The notes: a model not told the origin generated them from the letters alone. Shown: positions 10,568 to 19,009, counted from the stretch's first letter. The stretch: 64,000 bases of DNA from an uncultured Lachnospiraceae bacterium (GCA_930972465.1 CAKNHF010000011.1:1-64000), one strand, 5' to 3'. Made by a program: numbers and translations.

Positions 10568-10593
10568 TGCATTCCCTGAAAATTCGGAATGCA
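10568..10593 (-). promoter_or_regulatory. upstream hairpin in the ilvN leader
   Basis: Perfect 8-bp stem (TGCATTCC with GGAATGCA) located between the ilvN transcription start and the attenuator-like hairpin. It could be the competing structure of an attenuation switch; this pairing is inferred only from complementarity. Confidence 0.4.
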
Positions 10594-10606
10594 TCTTTAA
10601 CGTGCA

Positions 10607-10657
10607 AAAACAGAGTGCAATCTGTTTTCTATAATATTACCAACTGCACTCTGTTTT
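10607..10657. promoter_or_regulatory. 13-bp inverted repeat straddling the ilvN promoter
   Basis: AAAACAGAGTGCA (minus strand, 10657-10645) and its inverse TGCACTCTGTTTT (10619-10607) are separated by 25 nt. Read from the upstream ABC-F gene it is a terminator-like hairpin with a T tract. Read at the DNA level its two arms lie in the promoter spacer and just after the start site, so it could equally be an operator. Confidence 0.55.
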
Positions 10658-10662
10658 GTCAA
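10634..10662 (-). promoter_or_regulatory. promoter of ilvN-ilvC
   Basis: TTGACA (10657-10662), 17-bp spacer, TAATAT (10634-10639) on the minus strand, starting 15 bp after the ABC-F stop codon. It predicts a leader of about 120 nt. Confidence 0.75.
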
Positions 10663-10676
10663 GACGTTCCTGTGAA

Positions 10677-12503
10677 TTATTTCTGTTCCGCGATCTTCTC
10701 CGCCAACTCATTGAGATAAAACCAGCGCTCTGTTTTCTCTTCCAGCAGAGCATTGGTCTTTTCCTGCTCCTCCATAAGCTCTCTGAGTTTCACGGAATTT
10801 GTCGCATTTTCTTCCATCTGTTTCTCTAAATATTCCAGCTTTTCCTCCAGCTTCGCGATTTCATCGTCTATGGATTCATATTCTTTCTGTTCCTTATAAG
10901 AGAATTTCAGTTTCTGCGGCTGTCCCTGTTTCCAGTTTCTTCCATTTTTATCCGGTTCATCATTTCCGCCTTTTTCCCCCGTCTTTGCTTCGTTTTTCCC
11001 ATGGACTGTTCCTTCTGTAACTGTTCCGGCCTCCCGTATTTTCTTTGCCTCAAAGTAATCTGTGTACCCGCCTTCATATTGACATGCATGACCGTTTCCG
11101 TCCAGCTCAAATATCCGGTCCGCCATGTTGTCCAGAAAATATCTGTCGTGGGATACCGCGATCACAATGCCGGAAAATGAATTCAGATAATCCTCCAGTA
11201 TCGTCATGGTAGGGATATCCAGATTATTGCCCGGCTCGTCCAGAAGAAGAACATTGGCATTTTCCGCAAGCACTCCGAGCAGATAAAGTCTCCGTTTCTC
11301 TCCTCCGGAGAGTTTTCCTATAGGAGCATACTGCATATCCGGAGTAAAAAGAAATCTTTCCAGCATCTGGGATGCGCTGATCTTTCCATCTCTTGTTGTA
11401 ATATATTCTCCGATGTTTTTCACATAGTCAATCACTCTCTGTGCATCGTCCATGTCCTGCTCTTCCTGAGCGAAATATCCGATGCGGATTGTCTCCCCTC
11501 TCTCAATATATCCCGAATCCGGCTCCACAAGACCCGCAATCATTCTGATCAAAGTTGATTTTCCACATCCGTTTGGCCCGATAATACCCAGTCTCTGATT
11601 TCGCAGAACAATATAGCTGAAATCCTCCAGGATTCGCTTCTCCCCATAACTCTTGCTGACATGATGGAGCTCAATCGTTTTCTTGCCCATCCTTGTCTCC
11701 ACAGAATCAAGTTCCACCGTCTGTTCACGCAGGGGAGCAGTTCCGTTTTTCAGGGCCTCCAGCCGTTCAAGCCTTGCCTTCTGTTTTGTGCTTCTGGCGC
11801 GGCAGCCTCTCTTCGCCCACTCCAGTTCCATACGAAGTATGCTCTGCCTTTTCCGTTCTGATGCCAGCTCCATCTCTTCCCGGGCCGCTTTCAGTTCCAG
11901 AAATCCCGAATACGCAGCGTCATACCCGTACATTTTTCCATGGCTGATCTCCAGAATCCGGTTTGTCACCCGATCCAGGAAATACCGGTCATGGGTCACC
12001 ATGATAACAGTTCCTCTGTATCCTCTCAGATAATCTTCCAGCCAGTCAATCATCTCTCCGTCCAGATGATTGGTCGGTTCGTCAAGGAGCAGTACATCAT
12101 ATTGCCCGGCCAGTGTGCTGGCAAGTACCACTCTGCGCTTCTGTCCGCCGGAGAGACTGCTGATCTTTGCAGAATAGTCTGTGATCCCCAGCTCTGTGAG
12201 ATTGCTCTCTACCTTCCAGCTCTCTGATTCGCTCCCTTCTATGGCATAGGACCGGATATCCGCTCCTTCCGGAAATACGGGATTCTGCGGAACATACGCC
12301 GTCCTCAGGCCATTCTGTCTGACAATCTGGCCGGAATCCGGCACTTCCTCCCCGCAGATCATCTTAAGAAGCGTAGATTTCCCGGTACCGTTAATCCCGA
12401 CGATTCCGATCTTGTCTCCTTCCTGGATGCCGAAAGACGCATCGTCAAAAACTGTCTTTTCTCCGTAAACCTTGCTGATGTGTTCTATATTGATGATATT
12501 CAT
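10677..12503 (-). CDS. ABC-F family ATPase (Uup-like)
   Basis: A soluble tandem ATP-binding-cassette protein without membrane domains; ABC-F proteins bind the ribosomal E site and relieve stalls or give antibiotic protection. Two complete cassettes are visible: Walker A GINGTGKST (about 36-44), signature LSGGQKRRV, Walker B LLLDEPTNHLD, then Walker A GPNGCGKST, signature LSGGEKRRL, and LLLDEPGNNLD. A long charged linker leads to a C-terminal coiled coil (last 80 residues), as in Uup/YfmR-type housekeeping members rather than resistance types. 608 residues. Its start overlaps the stop of a possible short upstream reading frame. Confidence 0.9.
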   Translation of the reverse strand: MNIINIEHISKVYGEKTVFDDASFGIQEGDKIGIVGINGTGKSTLLKMICGEEVPDSGQIVRQNGLRTAYVPQNPVFPEGADIRSYAIEGSESESWKVESNLTELGITDYSAKISSLSGGQKRRVVLASTLAGQYDVLLLDEPTNHLDGEMIDWLEDYLRGYRGTVIMVTHDRYFLDRVTNRILEISHGKMYGYDAAYSGFLELKAAREEMELASERKRQSILRMELEWAKRGCRARSTKQKARLERLEALKNGTAPLREQTVELDSVETRMGKKTIELHHVSKSYGEKRILEDFSYIVLRNQRLGIIGPNGCGKSTLIRMIAGLVEPDSGYIERGETIRIGYFAQEEQDMDDAQRVIDYVKNIGEYITTRDGKISASQMLERFLFTPDMQYAPIGKLSGGEKRRLYLLGVLAENANVLLLDEPGNNLDIPTMTILEDYLNSFSGIVIAVSHDRYFLDNMADRIFELDGNGHACQYEGGYTDYFEAKKIREAGTVTEGTVHGKNEAKTGEKGGNDEPDKNGRNWKQGQPQKLKFSYKEQKEYESIDDEIAKLEEKLEYLEKQMEENATNSVKLRELMEEQEKTNALLEEKTERWFYLNELAEKIAEQK

Positions 12504-12618
12504 TCACAAAACTCCTCTGTCAGTAAATCACCACTCAATCTTACCACATCCTCCTGATTTTGACCATATACATCCTTCCCGGAGTTTCGTCAGGTTTACA
12601 TGCTTCCTCCTCATGTCC

Positions 12619-13653
12619 TTATGCGGCCGTACGCCTCCGGTTTTCCAATATAAACCGGTTTACAAGCACTACTCCCAGACTGACAATAAGCAGAAAATAA
12701 AAATTCAGTCCTCTGCTCACCAGCATGGACGGGATCAGATACACCGGCGTGAATACCCGCGCAAACACAGCCTGATACATCAGTTCCGTAATTCCCTGAG
12801 CCCCCGGGAGCGGGAGCATGTCAACAGCTATATACACCGCCGCCTGAAGTAGAATAACATCGGCTGCATCTGATCCCTTCAGCCCGAATCCCAGATAGAC
12901 CATGTATGTGAGCACAAAAAGACTGCATCGCTGAAAAAAAGTAACCACAACTACAGCGGCAAGCTTTCCTCTGTGTCTGCCGAGCCACGAAACCGCCTGT
13001 CCGTAGCTTTCGATGAAGCCGTTCAGTTTTTCTTCCCTCTTTTCCGATGCTTTCCATACCTTCATACGGATCAGAATATTTTCAAAAAATTTCGCCGTCT
13101 TAAGGATCACGTTGGGGAACAGCATAACACCCAGGATCAGGATCACCAGAATGACATTCAGCATCAGTCCCAGAATATAAAGCGGGAAATATCTGTTCAG
13201 ATATTCTCTCAGCGGGCCATGCCAGAAGAACAGAATGCCAAACCCAAGGATCACAAGAACAAATTTATAGACCACTGCCACCGTCATCAGAACTACCGTA
13301 CTGTCAGATACTCGGTTTCCGTCTCTGTTCATATAGTAAAGCTGAACCGGCTGTCCCCCGGTGGCAGAAGGTGTAATTCCCGAATAAAAGAAACCGATAA
13401 AAGAATACTGAAAGCACCGGAACAGACTGTTTTTCTTTTCTCTCATCGCATTAAGCAGATACCAGATCATAAAGCCTTCTGCACATACGTAGAACAGGGC
13501 AAGCGCCACACAGGAAGTCAGATACAGAGGAGACATTTTCAGGACCGCATGTCCGATCTCTGCCAGATCACGTCCGCTGAACAGGGCATAGAAGGTGAGG
13601 AACATGACCAGAAGAAAGACCGCAATCTGAATTATTCTTTTCTTAACGCTCAT
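12619..13653 (-). CDS. flippase-like / lysylphosphatidylglycerol synthase-type membrane protein
   Basis: A 344-residue polytopic membrane protein with about eight hydrophobic segments, of the UPF0104/LPG_synthase_TM family (the flippase half of MprF without the aminoacyl-transferase domain). The family hallmark is the internal GITPSATGGQPVQLYYM segment (about residues 113-129), followed by a LPLPGAQGITELMY segment near 270. Such proteins are thought to move lipids or lipid-linked sugars across the membrane; the substrate here is unknown. Its start overlaps the end of the next upstream gene by 11 bp, and a glycosyltransferase lies two genes upstream, so an envelope glycolipid role is a reasonable inference. 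Confidence 0.85.
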   Translation of the reverse strand: MSVKKRIIQIAVFLLVMFLTFYALFSGRDLAEIGHAVLKMSPLYLTSCVALALFYVCAEGFMIWYLLNAMREKKNSLFRCFQYSFIGFFYSGITPSATGGQPVQLYYMNRDGNRVSDSTVVLMTVAVVYKFVLVILGFGILFFWHGPLREYLNRYFPLYILGLMLNVILVILILGVMLFPNVILKTAKFFENILIRMKVWKASEKREEKLNGFIESYGQAVSWLGRHRGKLAAVVVVTFFQRCSLFVLTYMVYLGFGLKGSDAADVILLQAAVYIAVDMLPLPGAQGITELMYQAVFARVFTPVYLIPSMLVSRGLNFYFLLIVSLGVVLVNRFILENRRRTAA

Positions 13654-14263
13654 AGGTCACCTCGCGGCAGGCACAGACAGTGCCCCCATAAACCGGATAA
13701 ATTCTCTGCGTCTCTTCCTGCCTGCCCAGATTGCCCCAGTATTCTGTCAGCTCTCTGAGACTGCCTTCGAATACTTTCTCTTTCTCTTCATACTCCATAA
13801 AATCTCTGGGCGTAACAAGCGAAAAATGCTTGTTCCACCTGCACACGCCTGCCTCCTCGAGAAGCCGTGCAATGTAGGAAGAACATGTGTAATGATTTTT
13901 CTGATAGAAAGGGATCTGCCAGAGTATAAAGGGAAGCCCCGCCACTGCGTAATGGTATCGGAAACGTTTTTTCATCGCCTCTCTCAGCCTTTCTTCTATG
14001 TAACTTTTCTGCTCCCCGCTGCATTCCAGGCTGCATATCATATAATCCGCTTCCGGAAAAGCCTTTAATATCCTGCTTTTATCTTCCCTTTCGAACCCTG
14101 CGATAAGAGGAATAGAAGGATGTCTTCTGCCAATGCTGTACGCCTCCTCAAGTCCCGGATCAAGTCCAATTGCCACATGGATATACTTCTGCCGGATTAC
14201 ACGCCGGATTATCCCGGCGAACACCCCCGGCGTATCCACAAACGCAATATAAATCTGAGCCAT
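13643..14263 (-). CDS. permuted NlpC/P60-like (YiiX/YaeF-type) putative cysteine hydrolase
   Basis: A 206-residue soluble protein without signal peptide. KYIHVAIGLD (about residues 30-39) supplies a candidate active-site histidine and NHYTCSSYIARLLEEAG (about 130-146) a candidate nucleophilic cysteine, in the His-before-Cys order of circularly permuted papain-fold proteins. These include peptidases and lipid-acting enzymes. The gene is translationally overlapped with the flippase-like gene and lies 15 bp after a glycosyltransferase gene, so all three probably form one operon acting on the cell envelope. Function is inferred; the fold call is from motifs only. Confidence 0.6.
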   Translation of the reverse strand: MAQIYIAFVDTPGVFAGIIRRVIRQKYIHVAIGLDPGLEEAYSIGRRHPSIPLIAGFEREDKSRILKAFPEADYMICSLECSGEQKSYIEERLREAMKKRFRYHYAVAGLPFILWQIPFYQKNHYTCSSYIARLLEEAGVCRWNKHFSLVTPRDFMEYEEKEKVFEGSLRELTEYWGNLGRQEETQRIYPVYGGTVCACREVTYER

Positions 14264-14278
14264 TCTTCTCCCTCCTGT

Positions 14279-15316
14279 TTACTGAAACTGATAGATTTTT
14301 CTTGCGAATCTGTACCCGCTCACAGTAATTCTGCCTCCCAGTTTTCCCGGCAGATATGTCAGTCCGCTCAGGGTAGAACATCTCAGCCGGTAGTACAGCG
14401 TCCTGTCATATTCTCTGATTCTCTCCCACATTTTCTGTCTCTTCTCCTCTGCCTCCGCTGTCCGGATCAGAAGCAGATGGATGGACGAAATAGAAAGCAT
14501 GATAGAAATGTTTCTTGTCATATAGGCGGCAAGTTTCGGATATCTCTTTTTCACCTCACGCAGGTCAACGCTTCTGGAGACAAGATCTGTCACTCTGATC
14601 TGCTGATCGATTCTCTTCATGAGGACTTTCTCATTTACCGACTGATCTTCTCTTCCCAGATAATAGTGATACAGATCAATATCCAGATAGCAGATATTCT
14701 CCACATAAGGCAAGGGCTGATAGGAAAAAAGATTGTCCACATAAAAGGTATGCTCCGGCAGCCGTACGCCGGATTTTCTCAGCACTTCCGTACGGAACAT
14801 CAGCGCGTGCATGATCAGATACTGTGACGGACGGAAATGCCCGATCGTGTTCCAGCCGCACATTTTCCCGTCCGGAAAAACATTCCTGTAATCCATAACT
14901 CTGCTCCTGCCTTCATCGAGATGGTCATACACATAATTGGACACAAACAGATCCGGCACCTCCTCAAATTCGATCCTTCCCGCTCCGCAGAACTCTTTTA
15001 TCTTTTTCAGGATTTTTCTGTAAGCCTCCTGATCAATCCAGTCGTCAGAATCCACGACTTTAAAATAGATTCCCTGAGCCATCTTAAGTCCCGTATTCAC
15101 ACCCGATCCGTGTCCGCCGTTTTCCTTGTGTACTGCTTTTACAATCCCCGGCCATGCAGCGGCATACCGGTCTGCTATCTCTCCCGTTCCGTCCGTTGAA
15201 CCGTCATCGATCACAAGAATCTCTACATCACTCCCCCCTGCGAGCAGTGAATCTATGCATCTTTCCATATAGGCTTCCGAGTTATAACATGGAACTGTAA
15301 ATGTAATGTATTTCAT
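14279..15316 (-). CDS. family 2 glycosyltransferase
   Basis: A 345-residue GT-A fold glycosyltransferase: TFTVPCYNSEAYMERCIDSL at the nucleotide-binding start, EILVIDDGSTDGT, and VVDSDDWID as the metal-binding DxD region near residue 95. The middle contains NTIGHFRPSQYLIMHALMFR and an acceptor region typical of teichoic acid or capsular polysaccharide transferases; no membrane helices are seen. The ATG at 15316 fits the family N-terminus (M-K-Y-I-T-F-T-V-P) with AGAGGA upstream. First gene of the glycosyltransferase/hydrolase/flippase cluster. Donor and acceptor cannot be told from sequence. Confidence 0.88.
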   Translation of the reverse strand: MKYITFTVPCYNSEAYMERCIDSLLAGGSDVEILVIDDGSTDGTGEIADRYAAAWPGIVKAVHKENGGHGSGVNTGLKMAQGIYFKVVDSDDWIDQEAYRKILKKIKEFCGAGRIEFEEVPDLFVSNYVYDHLDEGRSRVMDYRNVFPDGKMCGWNTIGHFRPSQYLIMHALMFRTEVLRKSGVRLPEHTFYVDNLFSYQPLPYVENICYLDIDLYHYYLGREDQSVNEKVLMKRIDQQIRVTDLVSRSVDLREVKKRYPKLAAYMTRNISIMLSISSIHLLLIRTAEAEEKRQKMWERIREYDRTLYYRLRCSTLSGLTYLPGKLGGRITVSGYRFARKIYQFQ

Positions 15317-15469
15317 TCTGCACCGTCCTCTCTCATCTTGCGGAAAATCTTTCTTTTTCATCTCTGATTCTAATTCTAAATATCGCTTCTTAAGATAACG
15401 GGAATATAATTCTTAAGAAATTACAAAGAATTATGAAACAAACCGCTTAAAAATTCTCTGAAATAAATA

Positions 15470-15500
15470 TGCCGATGCCGGACTGTTGTCCGCATCGGCA
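15470..15500 (-). terminator. terminator after the YibE-like gene
   Basis: Strong GC-rich stem: TGCCGATGC plus GGAC pair with GTCC plus GGCATCGGCA around a 4-nt loop (one unpaired base), followed on the minus strand by an A/T-rich tail. It lies 5 bp after the YibE-like gene stop. The 150 bp beyond, before the glycosyltransferase, hold two copies of the palindrome CTTAAGAA but no gene. Confidence 0.75.
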
Positions 15501-15505
15501 GAGTT

Positions 15506-16639
15506 TTACGTTTCTCTGTTCTTTTTCAGTTTCAGATGCCATGCACAGATGGCGGATACAAACGGGACCGTCAGGATCACTCCCATTGTGGACGCAATTC
15601 CCTGGATCACTTCGATACCGATCGAGTACATATTTGTGATCTGTACAGCTGTGTAGTTATAAACGTACATGAAAACAAGTGTATTGATCGAGCTTCCGGT
15701 AAATGCAAGAATCAGTGTATTTGACATTGTTCCCATCATGTCCTTTCCCACTCTGATACCGGAAGTAAACAGCTCCTTCCTGCTCAGATCCGGATTCCGG
15801 TAATGTATTTCATTGATCGTCGACGCAACTGACATGGCAACATCCATCACCGCGCCCAGAGTAGATATCAGAATTCCAGCATAGAGAAGTTCTCCGATCT
15901 TTACACTGGTCATCTGGCCCACATATTCGAGCTGTTCGATGTCTGAAACATTGTATCCTGAAATCCTGGTCAGCCTTCCGAACAGCACCGCAAGCAGACC
16001 GGAGATTCCTACTCCGGCCACGGTACCGATCATGGAGGTGACACTCTTGCTGGAGATTCCCCCGATCAGATACATGGTCACAAATGTAGTCAGTACCGCC
16101 ACCACGATCGCGGCAAAAATGGGAGAAATCCCGCGATATATCATGGGAAGGAACAGAAACACAATACACACAAAAGTAAAGACAAGGGCGACGGCGGAAT
16201 TAAAGCCCTGCTTGCCTCCGATCACACACAATGTAACCAGAAAAAGGATTACGATCGCATACAGCATCCAGGTACGGTCATAGCTGTAGACTGTAACATA
16301 AAGAGAGTCATCACTCTCATTGACCTCAGCAATGACCCTCATCCCCGGTTCGCAGTGAGCTCCGTAAAGATAACTGGAGGAGCTCACCGCTTCCACTGTA
16401 TTTCCCTTAAAATCTCCGCTTAAAAGTTCCAGAGAGACAACCTGATTTCCGATCTGATTGCCTGATTCTGTCTCATTATCCTGCAGAATCTCCACAACTC
16501 TTGCCTTCTCGAAAGTCTTTCCCTCCGTATCGTAGAGTCCGATCCTCTCGATCTGATTGTATCTGTACAGAAATACTGCAAAAATCACAGTGATCAGAAG
16601 GATAATAATGTGCCTTTTATGCTTTTTTATCTGCTGCAT
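15506..16639 (-). CDS. YibE/F family multi-pass membrane protein
   Basis: A 377-residue membrane protein of the YibE/F family, whose function is not established. One N-terminal helix (about residues 9-26) is followed by an extracytoplasmic domain of roughly 95 residues, then seven or eight hydrophobic segments containing GGKQGFNSAVALVFTF and STLGAVMDVAMSVAS, which are conserved in the family. The ATG at 16639 directly follows the phosphatase stop (16641), so the two genes are surely cotranscribed. A longer frame starting at 16699 would overlap the phosphatase deeply and is rejected. A terminator follows. Confidence 0.85.
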   Translation of the reverse strand: MQQIKKHKRHIIILLITVIFAVFLYRYNQIERIGLYDTEGKTFEKARVVEILQDNETESGNQIGNQVVSLELLSGDFKGNTVEAVSSSSYLYGAHCEPGMRVIAEVNESDDSLYVTVYSYDRTWMLYAIVILFLVTLCVIGGKQGFNSAVALVFTFVCIVFLFLPMIYRGISPIFAAIVVAVLTTFVTMYLIGGISSKSVTSMIGTVAGVGISGLLAVLFGRLTRISGYNVSDIEQLEYVGQMTSVKIGELLYAGILISTLGAVMDVAMSVASTINEIHYRNPDLSRKELFTSGIRVGKDMMGTMSNTLILAFTGSSINTLVFMYVYNYTAVQITNMYSIGIEVIQGIASTMGVILTVPFVSAICAWHLKLKKNRET

Positions 16640-16640
16640 T

Positions 16641-18704
16641 TCAGCTTCTCTTTCTCCTGATATAGAATGTCGTTCCGCCTGCAGCCGCCGCAAGCACAAG
16701 TGCCGCTGCCGGGATTACTACACTGGTGTAATCTCCTGTCTTGACAGGTTTTACTGTCGACGGCTTCTCGTTTACTCCTGCCGCAGATGTGTTTTTATTT
16801 CCCTGGCCGGAGCCGTTCTGAGACGGATTCTCTGTCGTTCCGTTCTGGGACGGGTCGGTCGTGGTGCCATTCTGAGACGGATCCGTTGTGGTCCCGTTCT
16901 GCTCATCGTCTGTCGGAGTCTGAACCGGCTTTTCCACAAGAGCGTCTATTGCACTCTTGAGGGCAGTATACGCATTTGTCAGTTCTTCAGTTGTAGCCTG
17001 CGCATCATTATTTACGGCGGTCGCCGCTTCCAGCGCCTGCTGCATCACACTGTAGCTGTCCTCTGTATAATCATCCGCTGAAAGTGCTTCAGCCTGTGAA
17101 ATGAGATCCGTCAGCTGACTGTGGTCCGCAGATTTTACGATCATAAACTGAGAATCGATGGGCTCATCCGTATCCGTGCGGTATGTATTCACTGTCAGAG
17201 TCGTCTCTGTAAGATCGATCACGGAATAGGTCGGAACATCCATCTGCCATCTGCTGGCAATATATGTCTGCTGTCTCGGCACCAGATCATAATATTTGCT
17301 TCCCGAAGAAGATCCTGCCGTAAGATACATGATTCCGTCCGGATTGACTGCAACATCCTGGTTCTCTGTAAGCTCCTGGACAGCCTCATCATCCATTACA
17401 GAATACAGATACTCAAGATATCTCTGCTCTGCAGGATCTGTCGTATCATCCTGAATATTTGCCGGAGCCTCATATCTTGTCTCTGTGCTGTCCCCGACAT
17501 CAACATCTTTGTCAAGCTGTTCATCGAACTCATCATCTGTATATTCAAATCCGGTCGTGCTCTGTCCTCCTTTGAGGATCTTGGTCCTGGAATATGCGTG
17601 ATCATGTCCCGTCAAAACGATATCCACGTCATTCTCCTCAAAAATCGGCACAAGACTGTAGCGAAGATTTGTGATCTCAGGCTCATTGGAATGCTCTGCC
17701 GAACCGTAGATATCCTGGTGCAGGGTAACGATTCTCCACTTACATTCCGGATTCGCCGCAACCGTATCCTCTATAAACTGTTTATGCTCGCTTACATTGG
17801 TATCCTGTGTATTCAGGATAATAAACAGTGCGTCTCCGTATGTAAAGTAATAGTCTCCTCCCACATATCCGTTATCGCCCAGACTGCTCAGATTTGCAGT
17901 ATTAAAATGGTATGTATAGTTTGCATTATCCGCATCATGGTTTCCAACTGTTGTGGCAACCGGAACAGATTTCATGATATCCGGGCTTAAGTATCCGGCA
18001 TATTCCATCTCGCTGACGGTTCCGTCCTCTACCTTTTCCGCATTTGTCTGGATCTGATCACCGGAAGAAAGAATAAATCCCGCGGAATTTCCCGTTCTGG
18101 AATATGCTCTGTTCAGTGTATAGTTCCAGTTAAATGTATCGTTTCGCACAGCTTCTGACTGCGCTGTCAGAAAAGTCGGTTTCTGGATATCCTCCGGAGT
18201 CTTTGCTTTCTCCTCATTGGAAGAACCGATCTGCGGGTCACCTACAAAGATAAAGCTGAAATCACTTGTATCATCATCTGTTGTAAATGACTCGATCTCT
18301 TTTCCTTCTACCTGGTAATAATAAGTGGTACCCGGCTGCAGATTCTCAAGTGTTGTCTTGTTGCTCAGGTAACCTTCCTGCGCTGAAGTCTGTGTGATCT
18401 CCGCGCTCTGACCGTCACTTAAATCACTGCTTGTCCCATAGACAAGCCCGGTCTCTTCGCCTTCTTTGCTGTACCATGCAAAATTCATTTTCGTCTCATC
18501 AGCTCCCGGTGACATGGAAACCTGGGTCCAATCGTCTTTGATCGTCTCCCACTCCTGAGACCATGTTTCCCATGCGCCGTTCTGTGCCGCTTCTGTCTGG
18601 CTGGCATCTGTCATACCGTCCGGAGCCGCGTCTGCAAATACACTCATCGGCTGACAGACTAAAGCCGCAGCCAGGATCAGCATTGCTGCTTTTTTCCACT
18701 TCAT
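16641..18704 (-). CDS. surface-anchored purple-acid-type metallophosphoesterase
   Basis: A 687-residue secreted phosphatase. In order: signal peptide (MKWKKAAMLILAAALVCQPMSVFA), a fibronectin-like purple acid phosphatase N-domain (about 60-160), and the calcineurin-type catalytic domain with metal ligands in FVGDPQIGS, SSGDQIQ, VGNHDADN, TLHQDIYGS and LTGHDHAYSR. Next come a FIVAR-like helical region, a Thr/Pro/Asn repeat linker, and a C-terminal sorting signal (PVKTGD, hydrophobic stretch, RRKRS) predicting sortase attachment to the wall. GGAGG lies 8 nt before the ATG at 18704. Probably releases phosphate from external esters. Upstream TTAACx repeats resemble a Pho box; cotranscribed with the YibE-like gene. 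Confidence 0.9.
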   Translation of the reverse strand: MKWKKAAMLILAAALVCQPMSVFADAAPDGMTDASQTEAAQNGAWETWSQEWETIKDDWTQVSMSPGADETKMNFAWYSKEGEETGLVYGTSSDLSDGQSAEITQTSAQEGYLSNKTTLENLQPGTTYYYQVEGKEIESFTTDDDTSDFSFIFVGDPQIGSSNEEKAKTPEDIQKPTFLTAQSEAVRNDTFNWNYTLNRAYSRTGNSAGFILSSGDQIQTNAEKVEDGTVSEMEYAGYLSPDIMKSVPVATTVGNHDADNANYTYHFNTANLSSLGDNGYVGGDYYFTYGDALFIILNTQDTNVSEHKQFIEDTVAANPECKWRIVTLHQDIYGSAEHSNEPEITNLRYSLVPIFEENDVDIVLTGHDHAYSRTKILKGGQSTTGFEYTDDEFDEQLDKDVDVGDSTETRYEAPANIQDDTTDPAEQRYLEYLYSVMDDEAVQELTENQDVAVNPDGIMYLTAGSSSGSKYYDLVPRQQTYIASRWQMDVPTYSVIDLTETTLTVNTYRTDTDEPIDSQFMIVKSADHSQLTDLISQAEALSADDYTEDSYSVMQQALEAATAVNNDAQATTEELTNAYTALKSAIDALVEKPVQTPTDDEQNGTTTDPSQNGTTTDPSQNGTTENPSQNGSGQGNKNTSAAGVNEKPSTVKPVKTGDYTSVVIPAAALVLAAAAGGTTFYIRRKRS
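16818..16898 (-). repeat. three 27-bp tandem repeats encoding NGTTTDPSQ-type linker
   Basis: The phosphatase linker reads NGTTTDPSQ, NGTTTDPSQ, NGTTENPSQ in succession, three 27-bp units. It forms an extended wall-spanning spacer just before the sorting signal and is a likely site of length variation between strains. Confidence 0.8.
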
Positions 18705-18756
18705 TCCTGATTTTCCTCCAATCAAAGTAATATGGAATCCTTAAGATCCGCAGTGA

Positions 18757-18828
18757 ATTATAACATACCGAAAAATGAGCAGAACGCTTTTAACCCAGTT
18801 TTAACTTAAGTTTACTCTTCCCTTTACA
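18757..18828 (-). promoter_or_regulatory. phosphatase promoter with Pho-box-like direct repeats
   Basis: On the minus strand a perfect -10 TATAAT (18757-18762) has no good -35 (GTTCTG at 17 bp). Upstream, on the plus strand, four hexamers recur every 11 bp: TTAACC (18790), TTAACT (18801), TTACTC (18812), TTTACA (18823). This spacing and sequence resemble PhoP-type boxes (TTAACA-like repeats), and the gene is a phosphatase. The 305-bp gap 18705-19009 holds this array and the divergent promoter, no gene. Confidence 0.5.
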
Positions 18829-18903
18829 CTGCTCCCCGCAATCTGTATCGAAGTCTTTCTCATCTGAGAAAAGTGAAAACTTTTTAAAATTTCCCCTCAA
18901 CCC

Positions 18904-18932
18904 TTGAGAATCCTCCGAAAAAGTTATAACAT
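18904..18932 (+). promoter_or_regulatory. promoter of the acidic membrane protein gene
   Basis: TTGAGA (18904-18909), 17-bp spacer, TAACAT (18927-18932), about 75 bp before the ATG at 19010. Confidence 0.55.
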
Positions 18933-19009
18933 AAGAAAGATTTATTCAGGCACAGAAGTGCAGAACAGCTGATAAATCAGTAATTCAGTAATAGAAAGTG
19001 GGGAGTTTC

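Noticed and set aside
10505-10680. T-box or leader-peptide attenuator before ilvN
   Set aside because: No T-box core sequence and no run of Leu, Ile or Val codons could be found; only generic hairpins are supported.
16818-16898. Short tandem repeats considered as a CRISPR or phage repeat
   Set aside because: They are 27-bp in-frame repeats without spacers and encode the Thr/Pro/Asn linker of the phosphatase.
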